Origin: Voacanga thouarsii
Lineage: Eukaryota; Streptophyta; Magnoliopsida; Gentianales; Apocynaceae
DNA length: 64,000 nucleotides
Assembly: GCA_026120185.1 (NCBI GenBank)
Contig: JANUWF010001188.1
Location: forward strand, 2,728,001-2,792,000
Direction of reading: 5' to 3'
Shown: piece after piece, positions 1 through 9,960 of the stretch
Layout of the letters: each line of letters opens with the position of its first letter
Position numbering within the stretch: the first letter of the stretch is position 1
The notes under the pieces: generated by a model
What the model was told of the DNA's origin: nothing
Database searches by the model: none
The model's input: only the letters and a program-made list of their open reading frames with translations
Program-made: the position numbers and the translations under genes

Positions 1-1680
1 AAGATATTTGGACCCCTTCAGGTTGAATGCTTGAAGCCATTGGTTCTCCCAAAGAAAACTCCGGTTGCACTTTTGCAAGCTGTTTGCTTCTTTTCATTCA
101 CGTGAAGCTTTTGAACTTCCAGAATATGACTACTGCCTTAACCATCGCCGGTGAAAGCTACTGAAAAATGATTGAAGAAAATGGAATTGGATCTTTTCTT
201 TTTCATTTTCCAAAACCCAAAGAGAGACCAAGAGAGTGAAACAAAAAATATTTTGCTTTTTGTTATCCTCTCACTCCAAACAATACGGGATCCATCCCTT
301 GTTATTTTTTTTTATTTTATTTTACCCTTGATCTTATTCATTGGGTTAGATAAAATTATTTACTCTTGGGCTTGAACATCCAAAAATAATAAGCCTCAAT
401 TATTTATTTTCTGGGCTTCATAAAATAGCCTAATAAATAATTAACAAATCCAAATAGACCAATATAAAATATTAGGCTTTTTATTTAGTTTATATCTAGG
501 TTAATTTTCTAATTATTCAATCTGGGCATTGGGCCCTGAATAATTAATTAACCAATTAAACTAGATGAAATATATAATCTCTTTTGGGCCTTTTATTTTA
601 TTCTAGTCCAATAATAAATTAGATTAGTTAAATAAAATAAAATAAAATAATACTTATCAAGACCAATTCCTTAACCCAAATCTGTCAGGACTTAAGGGCT
701 ATTCCGGGGATCAAAAGACACATTGCCCTGGCTACTAAAATGACCAAAATATCATTGCAATATAAATAACTGTATTTTACATTTTAAATATTTCATAATA
801 TCACCATAAGAAAATATTAACCCCAAGGACAATGTTGCGTTAGCAAAGTCTCTGACCTACAGGTGTAATAACTAAAATATCCCTCTACGCATCACCGTAT
901 ATTTAGAGAGGAAGAGTGTACTAACACCTTTCTTAGAGACATCTACTATCCTTAGACCTCTAGTCCAATGATCCACGACTCCTAGAATGTTTCCGCTTTC
1001 TAAGGAAGTTACCTTAAAACAAATATTCAAGTCATGTTCCCCCGGACCCTGGATATTTAGATCATTTGAATAGTCACAAGAGGCAATATAACACAGAAGT
1101 TATCTTGTACAAGTCTGTCTTAACTAACTAATCATATGTACTAAACATACAAGTATATTGGCTCTACGAATGAACCTCAACCTCAGCATATCAAAGTACA
1201 TGCTTCCAGCTTCGTCAGACCCCCAACTCATACTCAAGCAGTAGAGTATTAGTTCATGTTGTAGCAGTAATAGTTTGGGTTTCTTCTAAATAGTACTTTT
1301 ACAAACTATTATTACATGTCATGTTCTACGTATTTGAAATACACTCATGCTATAAAGTGAGTGGACTACCCACTGGCTAAAAGTAAGTCATTCCCCATTT
1401 GAAATTCATAACACAATAACCTAAACATGATGAAATTCTCATTCTCACCAATCGGTTAAGAACAAATGTTTATGTGTTAAATAACTTGTGATCCATACCT
1501 TACTCTGAAAGGCCACCATTAACATGGATCATTTATTTAAACACAATGGGTCCTTTCCAAACGTAAATCGTACACAAATAAAATGTAAATTCACAAATAA
1601 ATGTTTTTAGAATGAATTCTTTTATTTATAAATTTGATAATTATATCAGAAACCTAGTCTAGAGGGCATACATTCCAATA
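1..1680 (-). mobile_element. Ty1/copia-type LTR, minus strand, cut by the left edge
   Basis: Read on the minus strand, the segment opens at 1680 with TATTGGAATGTATGCCCTCT, which matches the usual start of a large group of plant copia LTRs (normally TGTTGGAATGTATG). It continues as AT-rich non-coding sequence with no long ORF. The first canonical base pair TG has decayed to TA. The other LTR end, internal region and target duplication lie outside the window, so it cannot be told whether this is a solo LTR or half of an element. The inner part (1-660) looks like LTR or leader sequence but is less certain. The copia call rests on the terminal motif only. Confidence 0.55.
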
Positions 1681-2189
1681 GTAATCTTCCTGGACTAGAA
1701 AATTGCTAATTATATTTTTTCTTTCTCTCTTTGTTGAGGGTGGATTAACACAAACACTGAGAGAACAAAATTCAGAGAATAACAACGTTATTTTTCACGT
1801 ATATCGAAAATAAAGTCATAAATCAATATGTATAGTTGACTCTACCTCAAAATACGAATCCTGATAGCATAAGAAACGTATAGTTGGCTAAAACTATTTC
1901 CACTTATCCTATTATATCTCAAATATGATTTTTGGTTTCCTGCAATTTTCATTAATAAATTATCAATAATTATAATTTATTATTATCCCATAATTAGGAG
2001 CCACTGAAGGGCTTGACCGGATACAATTAGACTAAACTCCAATAAATTATTTTGTCAATAAAAATAATTTATTAATTACGTTCCACTCCACTAAAAGAAC
2101 GTAACTACTACACTCTTAGCCTAATCGTAATTACTAGAGTCAATAATTATATCCAATGATTGATCGATCCAACAAAATAATCGTGGGAA
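1681..2189 (-). other. LTR-like non-coding sequence of uncertain origin
   Basis: No coding potential is seen. On the minus strand the sequence resembles the tail of a copia-type LTR: AT-rich, with a pyrimidine/AG-rich stretch at 1715-1735. It lies between the copia-type LTR and the broken 3' side of the LINE. It could be an older LTR into which the 1-1680 LTR inserted, or a flank. I could not find its boundaries. Confidence 0.25.
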
Positions 2190-3001
2190 GAATAGAGGGG
2201 GGAAAAAAAGGCTAGCCAACACCTTAGTGACAATTTTGTTTCAACAATTGCACAAAACTATTGGTCGAACTCCGCAAAAGACTTAGAGGAAACCTTTTTT
2301 GGAATTAAGATAATAAGGGTGCTTGTGAAACCTTTGGGAAAGAAGTGTCCTACAAAAAAAAAAATCTGTGGCTGCAAGATGAACATCAAATGCTATTAAA
2401 TCCCAACAAGATGTATAAAATTTCTAGAGAAACTGTCAACCCTAGGAGTCGAATCCACACCCAAGGAGTACACTACCTCCTTAACTTCTGCAAAAGAGAG
2501 CAAGGAAGATAAGAACTTATTATCATTTGGAGAGATCAAAGATGGAATATTAGGGGGAAAAAAAGACTATAGGTTCACATCAACATCCTGAGACAAGAGA
2601 GCTGAAAAGAAATCAATTGTAGCATCCTTGATCAAATTCTGGTGGCTAGAGCACCTTGGATGGATGAAATCCATAATAATTTTCGGTGGCTAGAGCAATA
2701 CGGGTGGATGTACCAACATCCCCTTCCTTGATCCACTTGATTCTCAACTTTTCTTTCTAATAGATTTCTTCATTTTTAAGGTGAAAAGGCGACTTCAAGT
2801 TTTTTTCTTGCCAAGCACAACTATCTGTAGGAAGGCCAGAGCTATCATAACAAACTTGAACAACAAGCACATCATCTTCCAGCTGTTTAATATTTTGGAA
2901 AATATTCCCAAAGGTGTCTTTATTCTAGATTTTGAGAGCTTCCTTGCAAATTTTAACTTTTTCAAAAGAATTTGCATACCATTGCCAAAAGGTGTCTTCC
3001 A
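2190..3001 (-). pseudogene. LINE ORF2 remnant: linker and N-terminal reverse transcriptase
   Basis: Read on the minus strand from 3001 down, the translation shows the lysine-rich linker typical of plant LINEs (KLKFARKLSKSRIKTPLG, about 2954-2900). It is followed after frameshifts by an EVKEVVYSLGVDSTPRVDSF segment near 2460-2500, which corresponds to the 'E-I-K-x-V-F-S-L-x-x-x-S-x-P-G-P-D-G-F' motif that opens the RT domain. A KGFTSTLIILIPKK segment near 2280-2330 corresponds to the 'P-x-G-x-N-x-T-x-I-x-L-I-P-K' motif. The catalytic YADD region is not present. Frameshifts and stops make it non-functional. It is separated from its endonuclease by CACTA-0, which ends next to it with target duplication AAA. 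Confidence 0.75.
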
Positions 3002-3019
3002 AAACACTACTAGAAACTG

Positions 3020-3720
3020 GTGTATCAGCCATGAAATTCATGCATGGCTGATTACCCACACAACACCCACAGATCAGCCACATAATATAATTCGTGGTTG
3101 ATTAGTGGCTGATCTGTGGGAGAATCTGGTCAAGCTTGGCAAGAATAAATCCATAGTTGATCCGTATCCGATCACCTACGGATCAGCCACGGATATATTT
3201 AAAAATTTTAGTTAAAATTAAGAAAATTATTTGTGGTTAATCCGTGACTGATTTGCTATGAATCAGCCACAGATGTTTTTTGTAAATGTAATTATATAAT
3301 CAAATATATCTATGACTGATACATTTCTGATCGGTTACAGATTGGCCACGAAAATTTTCCAAGAAGCAAACAAATTTATTCATGTTTGATCCCTTTGAGA
3401 TCGACTATAATTCAGCCACAGAAAAAAAAAATCTAAAACAGAGATAAAGATTAAGAAATCAGCAACGGATCATCCACGTAGTAATTAAAAAAAAAAATCT
3501 TATGTTTATTAAAATTATTCGTGGCTAATTCGCACCTGATTTGTTACAAATTAGCCGTGGAATATTTTTTACAAATTCAAATATATTTGTAAATATATCC
3601 ATGGCTGTTTCGTAGAAAATCAGCTATGAATCAACCACGACAAATTTTTTTTAAAAAATTTTGAATTATGGCATGGCTAATTTGTTGCTATATAGCTACA
3701 AAATAGCCACGGAAATTGCC
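3020..3720. repeat. Left subterminal repeat array of CACTA-0
   Basis: Many degenerate copies of GTGGCTGAT and its complement ATCAGCCAC, spaced 15-60 bp apart and often as head-to-head pairs (for example near 3040-3120 and 3225-3270). In En/Spm, subterminal motifs like these are the binding sites of the TnpA-type protein; that role is inferred here from position. Confidence 0.7.
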
Positions 3721-3739
3721 CTTGCAGACTATGCATTTT

Positions 3740-3960
3740 ATAGAAGACATCAATTCCATTTCTCACAACCCATTTCCCTCAATTCCATTAGTTTTTCTTC
3801 TTCTATCTGCCACACCCATTTCCCTTGGTTTGGTCCCACACCTCCATCGCCGTCACCTTCACCGTTTGTCGCCGCAGAGGTCACTCGCCGTCCTGCCGCA
3901 GAGGTAGCTTGTCATCACCCTCCCACACTTTTGGTGCATTTTTGATACACTTCACTGTAT
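3740..3960 (+). other. Probable 5' leader exon of CACTA-0 gene
   Basis: The segment is unusually C-rich for this region (CCATCGCCGTCACCTTCACC near 3843) and ends in GCCGCAGAG followed by GTAGCTTG, a good splice donor. It lies just inside the left subterminal array and upstream of the TNP1-type coding remnant on the same strand. CACTA-1 and CACTA-2 have comparable C-rich stretches at the same relative place. A leader-exon role is inferred; short ORFs here (for example 3661-3945) show no family resemblance. Confidence 0.4.
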
Positions 3961-4798
3961 AATTTTTTTTCTTCATTCTTTGAACCCACGGCATTTGTCT
4001 TTGAACCGTATGAGTTTAACTGAGTCAATTTGTGTGGCAGAAAGAAGCTCTATTGCGATTGGCTTTTGCAAGGGTGCATTTGGGGTGCTCTTCAATCATA
4101 CAACAACTAGGTTTTGCTTCTATTAACCAAGATCTGATGTCTCTTTCAAGGTTTGCTTCTTTTTATGAACTGCTAGAAAATGAATATACTACTAATAATG
4201 AGGTTGAAAGAAGCCAAAGCCAACTGTCCCCTCCGAAAATCATAAGATAAGTGTTAGTATAAAGACTAATTAGATTGACATTTTTTATTTCGAGAATGAT
4301 GAACTATGCATTACATAAATCATTATTATTATTATTGAATTTTGGGCATTTTAATTATATTCTTAAAATTACACTGCTTTATAATTATATTCTTAAAGTT
4401 ACACTACTTATAAAAATATTTTAGATTTTATTAATGTTCATAGAAATTAAAAAATATCTATGGAAATCATAACTAAAAGTGGCTATTTGCCACTAAAATA
4501 ATATTATCCTTCTGGTGAGCTTTATGAGCTTGGGCAAAGTGAAAATAGCCACTGGCATTGACAACTTCTTGTTCAGTTTGATTATTTTAAAAATGTATTT
4601 TTAAATTTTTAATTTTTTTCAATATACAACGTGTAGTTAATTCAAAAGAGATTTTTTAGTACAATTTTAACTATCTTTTTCCTAAAAACTCGTAAACAAT
4701 TAAATGAATCATGATTGAAAACTTGAAAAGCATCCAATTTTGATGTAAGGTCAAGAGTATTTAACAAAATGAGGCTTAGTGAAAGTAAAAAAAAAAAA

Positions 4799-4824
4799 CA
4801 CACACACACACACACACACACACA
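4799..4824. repeat. (CA)n microsatellite
   Basis: Thirteen uninterrupted CA units follow an A-run at 4787-4798, inside CACTA-0. Confidence 0.95.
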
Positions 4825-5079
4825 AATTTCTAAATACTAGGATGATATGCTACATGGGAAAATTTGAAAGTGAGAAACTGGGGTTGATATTTAATTTGTC
4901 ATCACGTTATTGTTGCTAACATTTTCTTAATGAATTCATTATTACTTTATTTATTCCATAATTAGTTCAAATTAACTTGCTAATACTCTAAAAAAAATAA
5001 AAAATAAAAATAAAAGAGAGGGAATGAGAGTTTTAACTCAGGAAGTTAGTATCTTGGGAATCATAACGTAAATCAATAA

Positions 5080-5255
5080 GGGTTAGGTTTTAGAGGTTTA
5101 AGACTTTAGGGTTCAGAGGTCTAGATTTTACTAAGATTTATAGTTTAAGGTCTAAAGTTTAGAATTTAGGAGTTTAGAGTTTAGGATTTTTTGGGTTCAA
5201 GGGTTTTGGGTTTGTGGGCATCTAGAGTTGAGGGCTTTAGGTGTCGTGTATTTAC
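5080..5255 (+). repeat. Degenerate plant-telomere-like repeats
   Basis: A run of variants of the plant telomere unit TTTAGGG (GGGTTAGG, TTTAGGGTT, GTTTAGAGTT, GGTTTTGGGTTTG) over about 175 bp. The tract is heavily mutated and lies inside CACTA-0. It may be chance low complexity or an old interstitial telomeric insertion. Confidence 0.45.
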
Positions 5256-5319
5256 GGTAAACTAAATAGCATGCGAACATAAATAAATTAAGCCATTATA
5301 ATTAAAATGTCCAAAATTC

Positions 5320-5366
5320 GACAACAACAACAGCAATAGCAACAGCAACAGCAACAACAATAATAA
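5320..5366. repeat. CAA/CAG trinucleotide tract
   Basis: ACAACAACAACAGCAATAGC and following CAACAG/CAA units over about 47 bp. No reading frame uses it. Confidence 0.85.
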
Positions 5367-5386
5367 TGCAATAAAAATGGAAAGGG

Positions 5387-5515
5387 TGTAATAATAATAA
5401 TTATATTGCTTTGTATATTCTTATCATTACATTCTTAAAATAAAGTGTAATAATTATAATTACATTGCTTTGTATATTCTTATCATTACATTTTATTTTG
5501 TACTTTTTTTTTCTT
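5387..5515. repeat. 65-bp tandem duplication
   Basis: Two near-identical copies of a unit containing ATTGCTTTGTATATTCTTAT lie side by side (about 5387-5450 and 5450-5515). The copies differ in the length of the TAA tract. Non-coding, within CACTA-0. Confidence 0.7.
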
Positions 5516-6059
5516 TCTTGTATGGAAAGGGTGGAGCATTTGACATAAATTTAATACCTTATATTGTATTTAACAAATATATTTATTTTCTCTTATTAAA
5601 TAAATATATTTTGAAAGTTAAAATAAATTCCTTTTGAAATTACTTTTTCTTATTTTCTCTTACCCCACCCCAGAACAACATTAAATAAGCATAAAAAAAA
5701 AAGGTTGTAACATAACAAAATGGATAGCCATCAATTGAGTAACAAGAATAGAAAAAGGAAAAAAAAAAAACCCCCAAAGAAACCATGAAACTATAACCAC
5801 AAAGATAAGAACTAGGAACCACAAGAACATCATCTTATTTCCGTACTAGTAAATAAACTATGGTGTCAGAATGGGAGAATAGTTTTCCACAAGAACATCA
5901 TTAAGATGGCTAATGTTGACTAATGGTCATAGGTTAAATGTGGATATTAATTTCAAGAAATGGTAAAACCGTCTTAATGGAAATTATCTTAACTGGCTAG
6001 CGATGGTATTTTTTTCATTTCTTCCAATGTCTAAAAACACTGCCCCACACAAAAGGTGG

Positions 6060-7230
6060 TTGCATGTGGATTTTGACACAAAGAATACTTGGTTTCAAGA
6101 ATTTGAGGCAAGTGTTTAATAATTAAATGTTATGTGATCTTGTTGCTCTCCTATAAAGTTTCGAGTTGAAGTATCTTACATTATTTCTTTTTATTGTAGA
6201 AACGATATAGATGGAGGGCAGAGAATAGTAAAATGATCTGAACAGCTTAGAACTCCAAGGCAGGGGAGCTATTCAGAGGGATTATTGCTTCAACCAAAAA
6301 GGCATAGATGAAAGATAGAGTTAAACTTCCATGAATGCCTGAGGATGTGTTTGATACTATGGTAGCATATTAAAAGAATCCAGAGACACTGGTATGATCA
6401 GAGCAGAATTCTCATAATCATCGAAACCAAGGAAAGAATGTCTTATGCATGCACACGGGACAGACCCATTCCACATCTCGCACATGCATATCACATTGAA
6501 AGTATCGAATAAATTTTAGGTATATCAATACTTAGTAAGTTAAATCATAAAGATAAATATCATACAAATTTATTGCAAACAGCAAAGAATGGTGGTGTTC
6601 TACTGAATACTCTTCAGCTTCATAGAGAGTTACATCGACACGAGGTTGAAGGGAGGACGGAATTCATCACACCATATCATTGAGATATTCATGTAAGTTA
6701 TTATTATAGTATATTTTGACTTAATATTTTTCAGTGAATTATTATTGATTCCTTCTAAAATCTTGACTCAATTTTTAAGAACGAGCTATTAGGATAGTTG
6801 TGGAGGCAAAGACACAAGTCTCTTCTATAGCCTCGACATCTGTTGAACCTGGTACTGCTACTGAGTCTCTAGTGGTTGATTATGATAGCATTATGCTTAC
6901 AACAGTCGGGGGTGTAAGGAAAAGACGTGTGTCCGATCTTGGTTCAGCATGTCAGCCTATCCTGAGTTCAAGGTCTAGAGGTAGCACTTCTACGAGGACT
7001 AGCTATGTTGATCACAGAGTCCTTCATAAGCTGAATGAGGATTATGGTCACAAAATGCAAGAGATGCAAGCAAATCATGCTTAGGAGATGTCGCACCAGG
7101 AGCAGCTTATACTTGAGACTCGTCGTCAGATGAATGAGATGATGGCCACGATGTAGGTGCACTTAGAATCATGCTCATCTCAAGGAACTTGCTCATCTAG
7201 AGGAGCTACAGACACTGAGAGGACTTACGG
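6060..7230 (+). pseudogene. TNP1/Ptta-type (Transposase_24) gene remnant of CACTA-0
   Basis: Broken plus-strand coding sequence resembling the plant Ptta/En/Spm (PF03004) family. Around 6320-6480 a segment reads PEDVFDTMVAY, then SEQNSHNHRN and HTGQTHSTSRT, matching the family's 'W-x-x-P-E-F...S-x-x-N-x-x-N-R...H-T-G-G-S' region. From 6800 a 94-codon open stretch contains GGVRKRRVSDLGSACQP, matching the family's C-terminal 'G-x-K-K-G-R-V-Y-G-L-G-S' motif. It is followed by a glutamine/methionine-rich coiled-coil-like tail (RVLHKLNEDYGHKMQEMQ). Several stops and frameshifts separate the pieces. In CACTA elements this protein binds subterminal repeats. It is probably spliced, with an intron near 6115-6199, but exon edges are approximate. 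Confidence 0.65.
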
Positions 7231-7604
7231 TGATGCATGATTGTAGCTTTGGAAAAGTTATTTATGTAATAGATTAGTTTTTATCGACTATCAAAACATA
7301 TTTATTACTATTCTGTGGTGGAGACCATTTTGTGATACCTTATTTGATTGTGGGAGTAGGATATTATTGGACTTTATTTTGTTTGTTAATCTAGTCTATT
7401 TTGTACCTTGTGGCCTGGGTGTTTGTTGATAAGTTGGGTGTTTGGTTACAGGAGTTTCTTTGTTGTTATGATGGGTGTTTGGTTATAGGAGTTTGGTTGT
7501 TGATATGTTGGGGTCTTTGTTGATATGTTGGTTGTATGTTTATAGGATTTTGGTAAGGCCTTAATATATGTATATCTTGTAAGCAGATTGAAAAGGTCAG
7601 ATGG

Positions 7605-8235
7605 GGAACAGCCACGGAAATTTCGTGGCTGAATTTTTGCCAACCCTACAGCCACGAGATTCCATGGCTGATTACCAAATTCAACCACGAAATATTTCGT
7701 GGCTAATTGAATCAGCCATAAACATGATCTTCAGCCACAACATATTTTGTGGCTGATTAACCACGACTTTGTTTCTGTGGCTGATTTATTTTTCAATTAA
7801 AGAAATTTTATTATATGAAATTAAATTTGTCACGAAATTATATATTCAACTATGAAAACTTCCGTGGCCGATCATCCACGACAACTATTTTCGTGGCTGA
7901 TTACCTTTTCAAATTAAATAAAATATTATTATTTATTAAATCAGTCATGGAATTTTATTGTCAACTACAAAAATTTTCGTGGCTAAGATTCCTTATTTTT
8001 GGAATTCCGTGGCTGATTCCTTATTTTTGAATTAAATAATTTTTAATTATTTTAAATTAATCAGCTACGGAATTTATTTTATTAGCCACAAAATATTTGT
8101 GGCTGATCACACATAGAAATATTTTTCGTGGCTGACTAATCAACCACGAAAAATTATCCGTGGCTAAGATTAATTAGCTATGAATTTCAGCCGATTATCC
8201 ACGGAATTTAGTATAGTTGATCGGTCAATTTCCAA
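7605..8235. repeat. Right subterminal repeat array of CACTA-0
   Basis: Copies of TTCGTGGCTGATT and complement (for example near 7625, 7690, 7745, 7865, 7895, 7980, 8100, 8130, 8160) spaced 20-60 bp. The same motif family as the left array in mostly opposite orientation, as expected for CACTA subterminal regions. Confidence 0.75.
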
Positions 8236-8243
8236 TAGGGAAA

Positions 8244-8674
8244 TAGATTCCACAGTCGCCTTGAAACCATAATGCCTCAACCACATACCTTGAAGTCTAA
8301 ATGGCTTTTGGCACAGAAGGAGTGGGCAGAATCTATAAGGACGTTAGCAGAGGAGAATCATTAGAACCTCGCCTATTCAAATGTTGAACTAGAGTTGAAT
8401 GAAAAGAGACATCACAGTCTTTGTTCAATAATATTCTGTCTAGCTTCTCCTAAAGTTGCTGAACACCAGATCTATGCAAAGTAAATTTGCTATAGGTATA
8501 AGGGACCTGAGATAGAGAAGCAGCTTGAATGAAGAAGATGAAGTCTTCTATTGATGTTAGGTGAGGCAGCACCTAGATATTCTAAGACTTCAGCCACCAC
8601 ATTGAAGTCACCACCAATCAGCCAAGGGGAAGCCATACTAGCTGAGATATCTAGCAGAGAATACCGTAATTGAA
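8244..8674 (-). pseudogene. LINE ORF2 remnant: C-terminal half of APE endonuclease
   Basis: On the minus strand the block opens with YSLLDISASMASPWLIGGDF at about 8660-8601, the conserved 'P-W-x-x-G-G-D-F-N' motif of plant LINE endonucleases (the Asp and Asn are catalytic). Downstream pieces (LGEARQNI and others) are frameshifted. The 5' half of the domain continues on the other side of the Mutator-like insertion (9428-9840), and the two halves join in frame when the insertion and one copy of its 9-bp duplication are removed. CACTA-0 borders it at 8243. Confidence 0.8.
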
Positions 8675-8819
8675 GCGAAAATTCTGGAAAATGGGGCTGT
8701 TTTTCCCCCGAATTCCGACAGAAGGGCAGCTGCAGTCAGAATTCCAGAAGTAAGGAGGTCGCATTCCGTGAATGCGACCTCTACCGATTTTTTTTTTTTA
8801 AAATATTATGCAACCTCAA

Positions 8820-8869
8820 TGCGAAATCCCCTCAGGAATCCGACCTCAATGCGAAATCCCCAGATCCCT
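8820..8869 (+). repeat. Short direct repeat inside the Pack-MULE
   Basis: CCTCAATGCGAAATCCCC occurs twice (about 8823 and 8850) and the motif GAATGCGACC recurs in both inverted repeats. Non-coding. Confidence 0.6.
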
Positions 8870-8950
8870 TCTCTGCGCAGTCATTCTTCATTAAAAATTC
8901 AGTTTTTGAAGACCCTCTTCGCCGCAAGCCTTCGCCACCGACAGCCCTGC

Positions 8951-9232
8951 GCATCCAAGTATTCCTAGTGTCTCATTGTCTTTGTGCTCAAGCTGACATA
9001 CAACACATATCTCAGGTTCATCTGAACTACGAATTGCTTCCAAGTTGTCTTTTTTTGCATAGGTTCTGGTTTTCAAGTTCTTCAAGATGGTATCTTTAGG
9101 CAACCCCCCATTAGCTTCAGCCTGGTGAAACGGCACATACCCGTTTGGTCTCCCAATAGTGAATGACCCCAAGATGATAGATCCATCAATCTCCAGATAT
9201 GGCCAGATATCTAATTGATCTTCTGGATGCAT
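8951..9232 (-). pseudogene. Captured fragment of a plant RING-type E3 ubiquitin ligase gene
   Basis: A 148-codon minus-strand ORF (9337-8891) starts in the inverted repeat and reads through a host-like segment. The part from about 9232 to 8951 reads NLKTRTYAKKDN then EPEICVVCQLEHKDNETLGI ending LGC. This matches plant RING E3 ligases of the ZFP1/BIG BROTHER type, where 'x-C-x-V-C-x-x-x-(Y/F)-x-x-x-(D/E)-x-x-x-x-L-x-C-G-H-x-Y-H' is the first half of the RING. The first three zinc ligands (C-x2-C and the C of LGC) are present. The sequence leaves the family right after the third, where GHxxH is expected, so the RING is incomplete and cannot fold as such. The break may mark an exon edge of the donor gene. 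Identity of the donor is inferred from motif memory only. Confidence 0.65.
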
Positions 9233-9427
9233 ATCTTCCCCAGGTGATTGGTATTCTGAACGAAGGTCGCATTCCTGGTTTGCATAATATATAAAAAAAA
9301 AAAACCGGTAGAGGTCGCATTCATAAAATGCAACCATATTTTACGAGGTTGCATTCTGGAACACTGGCTGGGACTGTCCCTCTATCGGAATTCGGGGGGA
9401 AAATAGCCCCATTTTCTGGAATTTCGG

Positions 9428-9960
9428 GTAACTGAAGCCTCCCAGACCTGCTGCAAAGTGTATATACTATGGTACTAAAAATAGCATCACCGTTTGGCAA
9501 CAAGCATTGTGTGTGAATGAAATGATCGTGATCTTCAACCACACTAAGATCTAGAAAATCATGCCAAAGTATACAAATCTTCCAACTAGTGTTAGAATAA
9601 TAATGAGAAAACCCGAACTTGTAAGCATAGACTCTAATCTGATCCGAAGAGACCATTATCTCAAACACAGCAAAGTAATTCAATGAATAAAGTGGGACAA
9701 GCTTTTTTAATCTCCTCAATAAAAATGTGGAAGCTATTCCACGAATATTTTAGATTAAAAAAAAGTTGATCACAAGGGCAACTTGAGGTCTTGGCCTTAA
9801 TGGAAGGCAAGACCTTAGAACTGTACTTTTTTCTTTTCCCCCTTCTTCAAAGACACAGGTGGTTGTTCTTGTCCTGAGTGCTCCCTATATTAAATGTTGG
9901 CCAGAAAATTGTGAAAATCATCCGCCAAAGACTCTGGTCTATCAGAATCAGAGGAACAGG
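9428..9960 (-). pseudogene. LINE ORF2 remnant: N-terminal half of APE endonuclease
   Basis: A minus-strand open stretch (9719-9437) reads RRLKKLVPLYSLNYFAVFE, corresponding to the start of LINE endonucleases ('L-K-x-x-L-x-x-x-x-x-D-I-x-A-I-x-E', E catalytic). It continues with SHYYSNTSWKICILWH and FIHTQCLLPNGDAIFSTIVY, the 'G-x-x-W-I-L-W' and 'Q-x-x-x-x' strands of the fold. It is cut by the Mutator-like element at 9428; the remaining half lies at 8244-8674. The region 9720-9960 links to ORF1 and is frameshifted. Confidence 0.75.

Larger units (their letters stand above)
3961..6050. other. CACTA-0 interior without recognisable gene
   Basis: AT-rich interior. A 72-codon ORF at 4032-4250 matches no family I recognise. 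Simple repeats include (CA)n at 4799-4824, telomere-like TTTAGGG variants at about 5080-5255, a CAA/CAG tract at 5320-5366 and a 65-bp tandem duplication at about 5387-5515. The coding remnant starts after this stretch. Confidence 0.5.
3005..8240 (+). mobile_element. CACTA-0: CACTA (En/Spm) element, TNP1-only, decayed
   Basis: The left end is CACTACTAGAAACTGG at 3005. The right end TTTCCAATAGGG (8229-8240) is a mutated form of the expected TTTCTAGTAGTG. The flanks are AAA (3002-3004) and AAA (8241-8243), a 3-bp target duplication as expected for CACTA elements. Subterminal zones at 3020-3720 and 7605-8235 are packed with both orientations of a GTGGCTGAT motif. Between them lie a C-rich leader near 3780-3950, low-complexity sequence and a TNP1/Ptta-type gene remnant at 6060-7230. 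No tnp2-type transposase is visible, so it was probably non-autonomous. It sits inside the LINE. Confidence 0.8.
8675..9427 (-). mobile_element. Pack-MULE-like Mutator-type element, 753 bp
   Basis: Long terminal inverted repeats of about 150 bp (8675-8822 against 9427-9265) share AAAATGGGGCT, CCCCCGAATTCCGA and GAATGCGACCTCTACCG followed by a T-run. The flanks are GTAATTGAA (8666-8674) and GTAACTGAA (9428-9436), a 9-bp target duplication with one mismatch, diagnostic of Mutator-like elements. No transposase is present. The interior holds a piece of a host-type RING gene (see 8951-9232), which makes this a Pack-MULE. It interrupts the LINE endonuclease. Confidence 0.85.

Noticed and set aside
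172..375. 67-codon ORF with hydrophobic end
   Set aside because: Lies in LTR-like sequence; no family resemblance and typical of chance ORFs in AT-rich DNA.
4032..4250. 72-codon ORF in CACTA-0
   Set aside because: It could be a captured exon, but no motif is recognisable and there is no second piece of evidence.
9321..9719. 132-codon ORF as one protein
   Set aside because: Its last 35 or so codons read into the Mutator-like inverted repeat; only the part above 9437 is LINE endonuclease.
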